Below, piece by piece: positions 11,101 to 20,590 of a stretch of DNA of 64,000 nt. The number at the start of each line of letters is the position of its first letter. Positions within the stretch are counted from its first letter, which is position 1. The position numbers and the translations under genes are program-made. Below the pieces are notes generated by a model. It did not search any database and was not told the DNA's origin. It saw nothing but the letters and a program-made list of their open reading frames with translations. Source of the DNA: Bathynomus jamesi (Eukaryota > Arthropoda > Malacostraca > Isopoda > Cirolanidae); assembly GCA_023014485.1 (NCBI GenBank), contig JAJOZX010001075.1:957001-1021000 (forward strand), given 5' to 3'.

Positions 11101-11556
11101 TTGTCATAACTCGCGTAAAGGCACCTTATATTACGGATGGGGAGATATGTTGTCCCTGACAGTCCTAAAATAAGTAGGGGTCTTGTACGATCTCTCACAC
11201 AGCTTTTAAAAACATACACAGTTCTACGACGATCATCCAGTCCAAATACAACTATACGAACATTCTGTCCTGTTCTACCCTTCTCAGCTCTTCAGGACCC
11301 ATATTACAGTCAAACTCAAGTTCACAGTCTACAGCTAGTTTACGGGCACGCTCCACGACCGTAGGCAACCAAATTTTGGGCCGTGTTTTAGTACAGTAAA
11401 CATACGTGCTAAGACTACTGCTATAAAGCCGCAACCACGATCGACGTTTATATGCCGTCTATAAATAGCCTGAGAATTGAAGTTAAGAGTATACAGTGTG
11501 GCACTATGACCCGCAACAAGGAATACACGGTCAATATTTACCGTGAAGTTGTCCAT
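8199..11556 (-). pseudogene. Protein-primed family B DNA polymerase (Polinton POLB)
   Basis: This is the replicative polymerase of the element, decayed into about a dozen frame segments by at least ten frameshifts or stops. Order from the N-terminus: a leader with a cysteine-rich zinc-binding segment (11.0-10.8 kb); exonuclease motif I YYDIETYTN (near 10.7 kb); motif II HNGAKFD (near 10.45 kb); motif III YCVNDVRVL (near 10.1 kb); an embedded VSR-like nuclease block with NGCWWHGC and WEHEYD (9.7-9.55 kb); palm motif A DFCSLYP (near 9.4 kb); motif B NSLWGK (near 8.83 kb); motif C YADTDS (near 8.56 kb); and a C-terminal KGITLN..N....NFDSLKEL tail. The motif residues are largely preserved although the frame is not. 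The last 30 or so codons belong to the inverted arm and recur at 22731. Confidence 0.9.
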
Positions 11557-11962
11557 ATTGTTCTAAAATCTGAATTTCCTTTGTTTACGCGAACTTGTGT
11601 GTAACAGCTTTATTGTTAGCGACCGGAAAAAAAAGAACTTTGTGGCATTTCTTCTAATTTAATTTTATTCAAATTAAATGTTAAACTTTAAGTTTGCGAC
11701 ATATTAGGTTTCCTCAGGGAAGAGTCAATATCTTGTGTTGAAGTTGGTTCCCGTGGAAATCCAGGAAGTTAGTGCATGACCGTTCAGATATTGTGAGAAG
11801 AAATCTAATTTGTTTGACGAACTTTTTTCCTGTTGAGCGTAAATTTCCCAAATTTTTGTAAGTAAACCAATTTTTAAACTCCTTAGATTCAGAAATTTGA
11901 ATTTACTGTTCTTTTTAAAGTTACCCGCAAATAAAAAAAACCCTGTAGTGTTTTTTGAGACT
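11557..11962. other. No gene seen
   Basis: AT-rich sequence upstream of polymerase B, broken at 11965 by a mariner. It presumably holds the polymerase promoter, but no element could be recognised. Confidence 0.4.
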
Positions 11963-11964
11963 TA

Positions 11965-13245
11965 TCAGGTCATCCCATAAGTAATGTCGTTTTTTAGATC
12001 GGAATTTGGACAAAAAAAAAATCAACTGAAACTTTTTAATCTAGTATATATTTTCCATCGGAATCAATGACACTCTGCCAACGTCCTACAAGCTTTTCAA
12101 TGCCATGTTTATAAAATTTAGCGGTTTTGAGGCAAAAAACGTACAAAGACTGGTGGCAGGTCATCTAAAGAAGTATACTCTTTCTCGTCAAGATAGTTTT
12201 GCAGACTCCTGAAGAGATGATAATCTGAAGGCGCAAGGTCTGGAGAATATGGAGGATGTGGAAGTTTTTCCCACCCAAGCTTCTCAATTTTGGCAGAAGT
12301 GATCCGAGCGGTATGAGGACGTGCGTTGTCGTGGTGGAACACGATTCCTTTCCGATTAACCAAAGAAGGTCTCTTTTCTTTTAGTGCAGTGTTCAATCGA
12401 TCCAGTTGTTGACAGTAGATTTGAACGGTGATTGTTTGGTTGTGTGGTAAGGTTTCAAAGTGTATTACACCACGTTTATCCCACTAAACACTAAGCAACA
12501 CCTTCCGAGGGTGAAGATTTGGTTTTGGCTGTGGTGTCGCTGGTTCTCCGGCACAAACCCACTGTCGACGGCGCTTAACATTCTGGTACAGTATCCGCTT
12601 TTCATCACCAGTCACGAAACGGTGCAAAAACGGATCTTGGAGTTCACGGGAATGAAGAGCTGTGCTAATGTTTACCCCACCCTCAGATTGTCGACCGACA
12701 ATTCATGTGGCACCCATTTTCCTAACTTAGGCACTTTCCCGAGTTGTTGCAAATGTCGATGGATGGTGGACGGGGATGAATTGAGTTTCTGGGCCAATTC
12801 TTCGACAGTTGTTGAACAGTCTTCTTCAAGTGCGGCAAACAGCAGGTCATCATCAAACTCAGCAGGGTGTCCAGAGCGTGCTGCATCTGTCAAAGAGCAG
12901 TCACCATTCCTAAACTTTTGAAACCATCTTTGGCATTTCTTCACATGTAGAATATCATTGCCATAAACGTCCTGAATGTTTCTCGTTGCTTCAGTAGCAC
13001 TATTCCCTTTTTTGAACTCGTAAAGCATTATATGCCTGATATGCTCTTCTGATACCGCCATTTTTATGAGGGCTTCACAAAAAGCAAAACACACGTCTTC
13101 ATTGTTCAAGGTCTGTAAAGTATGTAGCGAAACACGATAGATCTCCTCTTAGATATAACCTTCGGAAAATTTATGCCTAAACCGAGTAGGACTAGTTTAA
13201 ACTTAATCTATCGTAAAAAACGACATTACTTATGGGATGACCTGA
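11965..13245 (-). mobile_element. Mariner element inside the Polinton
   Basis: Length 1281 bp, flanked by TA. The termini TCAGGTCATCCCATAAGTAA and their complement form inverted repeats. The transposase is on the minus strand. It interrupts the region between polymerase B and the structural genes and so is younger than the Polinton. Confidence 0.92.
12118..13109 (-). pseudogene. Mariner transposase, frameshifted
   Basis: The N-terminal DNA-binding half is open from 13109 to 12672, with two helix-turn-helix segments (IRHIMLYEFKKGNSATEA and VEELAQKLNSSPSTIHRHL). The middle, which should contain the first catalytic aspartate, is broken by frameshifts. The C-terminal half (12396-12118) keeps the second aspartate in HHDNARPH and the YSPDLAPSDYHLF block, the DD34D signature of mariner proper. 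It ends with an altered tail (PPVFVRFLPQNR). Inactive copy. Confidence 0.88.
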
Positions 13246-13616
13246 TAAATACTTGCGAACATTTTCTGTAAATAAAGAATTTGATTTTTTAAACAAAATT
13301 TGTAATCGCACATCCGTATATTTCTTTCAGTTTATGTCTTAATTGGAGTGAAATTAAATAAGCTTTATAAGAGTGAGTGTGTCGTTTCTATGCTACCTTG
13401 CAATATGCCTCTCTTGTAAGCTGAGGGTAAATTAACATTGAAAGTTTGAAATTCAAAGTGGGCTTCAAGTAAGCCGAAGGAAACTACGCGTATAAAATTG
13501 AAAGGCCATCCGAGTGGATAGGCAGAGTCATCCTGAAATAAACGAACCACGCGCGTACGAAATAAGTGCAATCGGAAAACAGTGTGCACCCCATAAATGG
13601 AGGGGTTGCGCACCAT
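13246..13616. other. Polinton interior, no recognised gene
   Basis: A minus-strand frame of about 85 codons (13618-13365, beginning MVRNPSIYGVHTVFRL) is open but resembles nothing I know, and it begins at a TA microsatellite. This is where a packaging ATPase or another structural gene could have been. No Walker A motif is visible in any frame. Confidence 0.35.
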
Positions 13617-13617
13617 A

Positions 13618-13654
<37 letters not shown>

Positions 13655-13672
13655 AATATATATATATTAGGG
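13617..13672. repeat. TA microsatellite
   Basis: Interrupted TA run. Confidence 0.9.
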
Positions 13673-14237
13673 TGGTTCTTATTTTTCGAAATTGCAAATT
13701 TCACCGTCTCATCCTCTTAGTATATTCCATTTGATAAAAAAAAAAATTTGCAAAATCTCAAGCAATTATAAATATTTTTATTGGTGCCGCACAAGGACTC
13801 AAATTTAGTTAATTATTGAAACATAAATACACGAATTTTTTATTAGCGTTACACTATAAGGGCAAATAACAGCAGTTAAAGAAAAGCATAAACGAAAATA
13901 GACATTGACTACTGATTAATTAGAAACTGAATTGAACTAAACATTTTAGGACTGAAAGCATAGTAGATTTGGCCTAGTAGGGATGGTTTCTTATGAGGCA
14001 GCATTAAATATTAATTTATTTTAATAAAACTTCTATGGTGCACGTTTTATATTAATAGGAAAAAAATGCGGGTGTGAGACCCCCAAATTTTGGTTGATTG
14101 GGTGGTTCTTATATGTATAGGAAAAATTAAATATATGGAATTTCGGGGTTTCTCTTAATTGGACCACAAACCACGAGCTTCCCTGAGTGTTTCGAAGATA
14201 TTTGAGGCTTCACCTTGTAACTCCTTGTAACTCTCTC

Positions 14238-14240
<3 letters not shown>
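13673..14240. other. No gene; GGGTGGTTCTTAT occurs twice
   Basis: AT-rich non-coding stretch. GGGTGGTTCTTAT occurs at about 13670 and again at about 14100 in direct orientation, possibly the remnant of a small transposon, but termini and target duplication could not be defined. Confidence 0.4.
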
Positions 14241-14280
<40 letters not shown>

Positions 14281-14308
14281 ATATATATATATTATATTAT
14301 ATAGATAA

Positions 14309-14356
<48 letters not shown>
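14241..14356. repeat. TA microsatellite, compound
   Basis: Long imperfect TA tract directly adjoining the tRNA-like array. Confidence 0.9.
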
Positions 14357-14360
<4 letters not shown>

Positions 14361-14432
14361 GTAAAGAACGACGCTTGTGTAGAAGAACGTCCTGCAGAAG
14401 ATGAGGAGGAAGAACGAACAAATGAAAGATGA

Positions 14433-14507
14433 GGTTACCACCCGGGAATCGAACCCGGGATCTTCCGATTGCCGGTCAGATATGCTATCCACTACACCAT
14501 GTGCCTC
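14433..14507 (-). tRNA. tRNA-like copy 1 (arginine-tRNA-like, probably pseudo)
   Basis: A-box-like GTAGTGGATAGCAT, anticodon stem TCTGA/TCGGA with loop CCGGCAA (formal anticodon GGC, with C instead of U at position 33), T arm CCGGG-TTCGATT-CCCGG. The acceptor pairs over only about four bases (GAGG/CCTC). It is probably not a functional tRNA. Confidence 0.5.
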
Positions 14508-14698
14508 GATTAATCAAACGTCGTAATTCTCCTACATACGAGCAGAAACCAATGCCCTGAGGGGGCACCTTCGCATGCCGTACCTATATATACATTTTAA
14601 CTGCAAACAACACAGAGTATAATTAATGTAAAGAACGAAGCTTGTGTAGAAGAACGTTCCGCACAAGATGAGGAGGAAGAACGAAAAAATGAAAAATG

Positions 14699-14775
14699 AG
14701 GTTACCACCCGGGAATCGAACTCGGGATCTTCCGATTGCCGGTCAGATATGCTATCCACTACACCATGGGCCTCG
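14699..14775 (-). tRNA. tRNA-like copy 2
   Basis: Same body as copy 1 with one T-stem change (CCCGAG for CCCGGG). Identical anticodon loop. Confidence 0.45.
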
Positions 14776-14965
14776 ATTAATCAAACGTCGTAATTCTCCT
14801 ACATACGAGCAGAAACCAATGCCCGGAGGGGGCACCTTCGCATGCCGTACCTATATATACATTTAAACCCAAACAACACAGAGTATAATTAATGTAAAGA
14901 ACGACGCTTGTGTAGAAGAACTTTCCGCACAAGATGAGGAGGAAGAACGAACAAATTAAAAATGA

Positions 14966-15043
14966 GGTTACCACCACCCGGGAATCGAACCCGGGATCGT
15001 CCGATTGCCGGTCAGATATGCTATCGACTACACCATGAGCCTC
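14966..15043 (-). tRNA. tRNA-like copy 3
   Basis: Same body with an additional ACC at the 3' end and one D-arm substitution (GTAGTCGATAGC). Confidence 0.45.
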
Positions 15044-15228
15044 GATTAATCAAACGTCGTAATTCTCCTACATACGAGCAGAAACCAATGCCCCGATGGG
15101 GCACCTCCGCATGCCGTGCCTATATATACATTTTAACTGCAAACAACACACAGTATAATTAATGTAAAGAACGACGCTTGTGTAGAAGAACGTTCCGCAC
15201 AAGATGAGAACGAACAAATGAAAAATGA

Positions 15229-15304
15229 TGTTACCACCAGGGAATCGAACCCGGGATCTTCCGATTGCCGGTCAGATATGCTATCCACTACACCATGGGC
15301 CTCG
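15229..15304 (-). tRNA. tRNA-like copy 4
   Basis: Same body with a mismatch in the T stem (TTCCCTGG). A neighbouring spacer deletion shortens this unit. Confidence 0.45.
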
Positions 15305-15491
15305 ATTAATCAAACGTCGTAATTCTCCTACATACGAGCAGAAACCAATGCCCGGAGGGCACCTTCGCATGCGTACCTATATATACATTTTAACTGCAAA
15401 CAACACACAGTATAATTAATGTAAAGAACGACGCTTGTGTAGAAGAACGTTCCGCACAAGATGAGGAGAAGAACGAAGAAATAAAAAATGA

Positions 15492-15563
15492 GGTGTAGTG
15501 GTGTAGTGGATAGCATATCTGACCGGCAATCGGAAGATCCCGGGTTCGATTCCGGTGTAACCA
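15492..15563 (+). tRNA. tRNA-like copy 5, inverted and truncated
   Basis: Plus-strand copy beginning within GGTGTAGTGGTGTAGTGG. The 5' acceptor part is replaced at the inversion joint and the T stem is shortened by one base. Confidence 0.4.
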
Positions 15564-15751
15564 TTTTTCATTTGTTCGTTCTTCCTCCTCATCTTGTGCG
15601 GAACGTTCTTCTACACAAGCGTTGTTCTTTACATTAATTATACTGTGTGTTGTTTGCAGTTAAAATGTATATATAGGTACGGCATGCGAAGGTGCCACCT
15701 CAGGGCATTGGTTTCTGCTCGTATGTAGGAGAATTACGACGTTTGATTAAT

Positions 15752-15829
15752 CGAGGCCCATGGTGTAGTCGATAGCATATCTGACCGGCAATCGGAAGAT
15801 CCCGGGTTCGATTCCAGGGTGGTAACCTC
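15752..15829 (+). tRNA. tRNA-like copy 6, inverted
   Basis: Plus-strand copy with full body, GTAGTCGATAGC D arm as in copy 3, and one extra base in the T stem. Confidence 0.45.
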
Positions 15830-15950
15830 ATTTTTCATTTGTTCGTGCTTCCTCTCATCTTGTGCGGAACGTTCTTCTACACAAGCGTCGTTCTTTACAT
15901 TAATTATACTGAGTGTTGTTTGCAGTTAAAATGTATATATATTGTTTATG

Positions 15951-17100
15951 GAAGTATATTTTATAGGCAAAGAGCTGGAATCATTAAATATTATAACAAT
16001 CAAGATTCTTTTGCAAGTGTTATTATTTTTATGAAATCTATAATAATCACAGTTTGAATTGTGAGGCTATATGTTACGGGCTCGGTCCCAGTGTCGGCAG
16101 GCTGTGCCAGTTATTTCATCCGTCCTCACAATAAAGAATGTATCAGAGTATATGTGAATGAATAGGCTTACTGCTTATGATTGTTCTACATTTTCTCTTA
16201 AAGGGGACTCAAATTTCTACTTACGTATATATTCCGAATTTATTTCAACTCGAATGATACAGCCGCGTCAACAAACGATCCCTGCAAATTAAAGTATGTT
16301 TAGAACTACTAAAGTTGATATTTATGATGTGTATATATGAGTTTATATATATGAGTGTGTATATATATATGAGTATATATATTTTTATTATAAGAAAATT
16401 TAGAAAAATGTATGAACTATTAAATTAATTAAAAAATTTCTATCTACAACCGTATCCTTTCTCATTAAAGGACCGATAAGGAGCTAATCGTGTTATGGAA
16501 TCTTTTCGTAATAGTTTTGAAGAAACGCAAGTCGTGGACAATGACCTGTGTACGGAGGTTGAAGTATCATAGCACATTGATTGTCGTATCATCGATGAAG
16601 TTGTAAGTTTTTTCTTTTCTTGTTTTCGGGTGAGAACAAGACGCAGTGTATTTTCATCGATTTATTAAATGGTAGAATCCTAGGGAATGTTTTATAAAAT
16701 AGTACAATTTTTACATTCAACTTAAATTAGTTACAGAATTAGCATTCATTACATTTTAAATAAGCTACAGAGCAGAAGACTTGTTTTTATACGGCACACA
16801 AACTATCATTATTGGAAGCAACTTATATTTTACACAAAATTGTTGCAATTACTCAAGTTACAATTTATATATATACGCTTAAAATATCACACAATACATC
16901 AAGTGCGCACAAGCGGGAACCGTTTTTTTATCTGCCTGCATACCATTTCATCATTCCGCAGAATGTGACACGGGTCGAATAATTTTTACAAATTTGTAAA
17001 TTCCTTTACACATGACATGTGAAAGAGAAATGAAAGGCAGTACATGCCGCAAGTATCACTAAAATACCCCTGGAATCGGTAAGGATTCCAGACAATTTCG
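15951..17100. other. Polinton interior with a possible exon remnant
   Basis: No long frame. At about 16495-16602 a short plus-strand reading (MESFRNSF...), broken by a TAG, ends in codons for CRIIDEV immediately before GTAAGTTTTTTC. This resembles the end of the last visible exon of the spliced gene at 55386 (CQIVDV before GTAAGTTTTTTT). It also lies just beyond the protease gene, as that gene does in the second Polinton. The similarity is short. Confidence 0.35.
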
Positions 17101-17143
17101 GGGATATGCATCAGTTCGAGAAATTTTACAATAATAGAGTCAT

Positions 17144-17374
17144 TCAAAGGATGAGTCCCCATGAGTTAAAATAGTACATTCTTTCCCTATTTTTAAAATA
17201 GATGACTATCCAATGAAACCTTTCGCCACCAATAACAGCTGTGTTTAGAATAATTGCGCCACAGTCTCTCGTATCCGGGATCTTTAATGTTTCATTCTTG
17301 TTAAACACACCGATAAATTTGGAGCGTGTGATTCGGTCACTAGTCGTTACTCTCTGGGGTGTATTCTCATCCAT
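17144..17374 (-). pseudogene. Adenain-like cysteine protease (Polinton PRO), truncated
   Basis: This is the maturation protease of capsid proteins in Polintons and adenoviruses. The frame starts at 17374, overlapping or abutting the major capsid stop (TTTTAAAATGG). It contains SKFIGVFNKNE, the core CGAIILNTA, the catalytic His in ERFHWIVIYF, and YYFNSWG for the third strand and acidic position. It then stops at 17144, well short of the usual length. The catalytic Gln and Cys expected further downstream are not in frame, so this copy is probably inactive. Confidence 0.8.
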
Positions 17375-17375
17375 T

Positions 17376-18651
17376 TTAAAAGTCAGTGACTACAATCCTG
17401 AGTCTGTCAATTTCTATTAGGGCTTGTGATTCGAGGTATACTAGTACACTAATAGGGGCGTCTAGCGGTTTAGAGAATTCTAACCTGACTGAAATGTTTC
17501 CACTCTGCTGTGGACTTAAGTGTGTATTTACACAAGCAGATAAGTCAGGAGTGATGTCAAAGGGATAAAGGTTAAATTGATCGAAGAATTCTTTCTGCGT
17601 TACACCAATTCCTAATTCATCACAAGCACTGGCGTTATGTACAAGATTACTATAAGCTCTCGAGCAAAGCGGGAACTCAGCGTCTGATGAATAATCCGTT
17701 TCCAATGTTCCCCTTAACGCTATGCCATTGACGTATAAAGTTATATTTTTAAGGCTGAAATTCCCGAATTTAAAGGCGTTCTTTTTATATTTCCCATTCA
17801 CAGATATGTGTTCTACATTCTAATTAATAACCTTTTAGCTAGAGCTCCCAGGGCGATGTTTCCTATCTGTCTCGATGCCAACCCTGCGGGCACCCTCTAT
17901 AGTTTGGTCTGTACTCTGTTAATTGGGTATTTTACTGCGGCATATAGTAAACTTTTTTTTCAATTTCTAACTGTTTAGGCGAACTTAATTTCACACGGCT
18001 TACGCGAAGGTGTTTCCATAATATGAATCACAACGGGCTTTGTGCCCTCTTCTTGATCAGCTCCCTTTGAACAGATTTCAGGATTCGTGCGAGTGAGCTT
18101 TATTTTCATATCGACCCCATTCACAAGCAGCTTCTTCTGGAATGTGAAGTCTGTGTGCAGGCAACCAAAACACTCGTATATCTTCATTTTAGAATTTTTA
18201 AACTTGTCCTTTATACTGATCTCGTCTTTAGCCTGATAATAGCCCTCAGCAGTTAAAAAGGTATCCTTCGCTTCTATTGAAAAGTTGAGGACATTTTCCA
18301 GATAGGTTCGTAGGTGGTATTAGCCCGTTCCCTGCGAGATGTTGACCCGATTTAAATATACGTCACACTCACTGAATATGGAGTGTAGAAAGTTTGTTTC
18401 GGGAAATATAGCGTACTTGTCATCGCAATCCGTTCCATCTGAATGTGCTATATTTAGTTTCGCGTACATTTGCACGCAGCTTGGATAAAAAAATAAGGGC
18501 CAGAGCTGGGGATCACAAATTCTATAGGAGCACTCGGGTTAATCGTAATAAAGTCACTGTGCTCAAAAGAAACTTAACTTGGGGGCATGTCAAAGAGGGA
18601 CAGCTCCGATTTACAACATTGTGAACTACACGGATGGATGGAACGTGGCAT
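17376..18651 (-). pseudogene. Polinton major capsid protein (double jelly roll, F54H12.2-like)
   Basis: The start at 18651 (MPRSIHPCSSQCCKSELSLF) matches the family opening, a His/Cys-rich patch followed by KSEL.LF. Conserved later blocks are FQKKLLVNGVDMKIKLTR (18187-17975 segment) and the C-terminal jelly roll: FKFGNFSLKNITLYVNG, LYPFDITPDLSACVNTHL, ISVRLEFSKPL and LIEIDRLR, ending at 17376. Frameshifts separate at least three segments. The C-terminal 141 residues are intact. In a virion it would form the pseudo-hexameric capsomers. It lies between the core protein and protease genes on the same strand. Confidence 0.85.
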
Positions 18652-18760
18652 GACGAGTCAGAAATAGTGCCACTTCTCTCGATAAGTAGTAAGCAAGCTA
18701 TGATTCATAATAGTAATGTCCTTAGCTTATATCGGTTAAAAAAATGATCAGCCATAGGTT

Positions 18761-18868
18761 TCACTCGCTTAGAGCACTTCTTTTTTTATGTCCATTTACG
18801 TTTAACGCCACGTGCTGGTAACCCTTCTTCTTCTGAACAGCAGCCCTCTTCTTCCTACCACCACGCAT
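18761..18868 (-). CDS. Small very basic peptide after the core protein
   Basis: An ORF of 35 residues starts at 18868 (MRGGRKKRAAVQKKKGYQHV), three bases after the core protein stop. It is rich in Arg and Lys, like adenovirus core peptides. It may be a separate small core protein or the original C-terminal tail of the upstream gene, cut off by a new stop. In the second Polinton the corresponding tail (NARWKKKEKTKDI) is fused to the core protein, which favours the latter. Confidence 0.4.
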   Translation of the reverse strand: MRGGRKKRAAVQKKKGYQHVALNVNGHKKRSALSE

Positions 18869-18871
18869 TTT

Positions 18872-19090
18872 TCACTTTGCATCTTTGATGATTTCGTCCC
18901 GTGTATGCTTTAAGTGCTTTTTTAGAGCTCCTTTAAGTTTAACCCCCGCCATTATATCTTCTACCGTGTTAAAACTTGATTGTAACGCCTTCCTCCCGAA
19001 ATATATGGCACCCCTCTTCAGAAAGGGGACAGCCGTGCGCAATATGGTTGAAAAAATGGATCGAAGCCCACTTCCACGCTGGTATCTCAC
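18872..19090 (-). CDS. Adenovirus pX/core-like basic protein of Polinton
   Basis: A complete 72-residue frame: RGSGLRSIFSTILRTAVPFLKRG, then GRKALQSSFNTVEDIMAG, then a basic tail. The RGSG...F.......PLLK.G....G..AL..G pattern is shared by small structural proteins of Polintons and adintoviruses and resembles adenovirus pX/VI-like peptides. The amphipathic or hydrophobic N-terminal segment suggests membrane activity, and the basic tail DNA binding; both are inferences. It lies between the minor and major capsid genes. Confidence 0.75.
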   Translation of the reverse strand: MRYQRGSGLRSIFSTILRTAVPFLKRGAIYFGRKALQSSFNTVEDIMAGVKLKGALKKHLKHTRDEIIKDAK

Positions 19091-19121
19091 CCTCGATAGA
19101 CTGTGAAAGGTTTTCGGGCCA

Positions 19122-19991
19122 TTATAACTCAGTACGACGAAAGTGGAGCTTCACTGTTAAGTTCCCATCACCGAATGGGAAACTTTTTCCCTCAACTCGT
19201 TCTTATAAATATTGAGATATTGGTTAATAGATTAGTCACGACATTCACATAATGAGGTTTGTCATATGTAATGCTCAAGCTCTGTCCTCTATGATTGGGA
19301 ATGTGAGCGATACGAAGCAGGCGCGCTTAAGTATCCCCAACAATCTGATGCTCCACGATATTGCTGAAAATATAGCACATGTCTGTGGATGGATAGCCAT
19401 CGTCCAATTTCTCCAATTTCGGCTAATACATTAGGCTGGACAATTCCTGCTGTACTTCGTAAAAGGTATCTCTTTGGAGGGCTGCTCCATATCGTCCCTC
19501 GGTTATAATTTTGAACAGCCCTTTATCTTTAATATTTCTGTTAGCTTGTGATTTTAGGGTCAGAGTGTTTGCGGGGATTTCTTTGTTTACGATTTCGTAT
19601 ACTAAATCAGCCGTAAGATTTGAACTTTTTAAACTAACATTTAAGTCTCTCACAACATCCTCGACCGCACTATAATGGCCAGGGCCTAATGTTACTACTG
19701 TAGTGTAATACCGTGCATCCCCACTCCGGGCGGTACGCAAGGTTTCAACTCCAGTTACCCCGGCTTTTTCATACTCATCAAGGTCTCTAAGAACAGTAAA
19801 AACGGGTTCTTTATAATCAATACTTAAAAAGAGGGTGTCCAGCTGAATTTCGGATATCCCCAACTCATACGAATCACGATCTAATTCAACGGGCCCATGG
19901 AGTTCTATTACAAAGTTGGCCAGGGTATTGTCAGGATGTACAGACAGAGAAGAGGACGGTAGTGTGACGTGGGGAAATGGTTAGGCGCCAT
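19122..19991 (-). pseudogene. Polinton minor capsid (penton, single jelly roll) protein
   Basis: The start at 19991 (MAPNHF) lies nine bases after the integrase stop. A frameshift occurs within the first 10 codons. The frame from 19863 to 19423 is open (ELGISEIQLDTLFLSIDY, YYTTVVTLGPGHYSAV). The C-terminal part (VGDT, LLRI, DKPHYV, NISIFIRT, LHFR) is broken by frameshifts, ending near 19122. The 'MADxFYVTLPSN...NTL..F...L' opening and the 'HYV...I.I.IR...G...PF..G...V.LHFR' ending are familiar from Polinton minor capsid proteins. It would form capsid vertices. Confidence 0.75.
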
Positions 19992-20590
19992 GTTGCACAC
20001 TATTTAAGCATCATTATTGCATCAGCTTTTATATACGTGTTGAAGCTTTCTGTGTATCCTAGGTACATTTTTCTCTTTCCTGATCTTTTGCTGCCTAAAA
20101 GTTTTTCAACTTTAAACACGTTTTTTTTCGTAAGTTAAATGTCACTTTCTGCAACTCCTCGCGGTAAAAGCCTCCTGCGATTTCTTCCCCATTCAAATCT
20201 TCAACGCAATACAGCATTATTACGCCTTTAGGTCTAATAGCCCAAACTTTAAAAATCTCACGTGTCCAACCTTGCTCAAATCCCTTCGCGAATTTATTAC
20301 CCGAACGCGACAGCCTTACATAATCATTAATTTGGAAACTGTAGAGTGTGGCATGGTTATACGAATATCTCTTATCACCACAAGCTCTGTGTGCGTACCT
20401 CTTTCTAAAACCTCGTTAGGTGTTGTCCCAAACGTGCGATGGTTTGAACGATTGTATGATGAGGCCAATGAATCCAGACTGTATATATTTGTATGTGTTT
20501 TTATGTGTAAAATATCGATTGTATGCGTTCGTTTATGGTACCTTGAACTCTTTCAGCTAAAGAGGCCTTATGTATAGAATTGCTAATGTA

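Larger units (their letters stand above)
14357..15950. repeat. Array of six units, each carrying a tRNA-like sequence
   Basis: Units of about 265 bases share a tRNA-like body, then TCAAACGTCGTAATTCTCC, CAAACAACACAGAGTATAAT and AAGAACGACGCTTGTGTAG segments. Four units run with the tRNA-like part on the minus strand, then the orientation flips near 15490 and two units follow on the plus strand. The first of these is truncated. Units differ by only a few bases, so amplification is recent. A tRNA-derived SINE family amplified locally is the simplest reading. Open frames across the units are incidental. Confidence 0.88.

Noticed and set aside
13673..14240. A complete small transposon bounded by GGGTGGTTCTTAT
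   Set aside because: The two copies are direct, not inverted, and no target duplication or matching second end was found.
14433..14507. A functional tRNA gene for alanine (anticodon GGC)
   Set aside because: C at position 33, poor acceptor pairing and multiple repeat-embedded copies point to a tRNA-derived repeat.
14239..15564. Several 60-78 codon frames across the tRNA-like units
   Set aside because: They merely translate the repeated unit and TA tracts in different phases.
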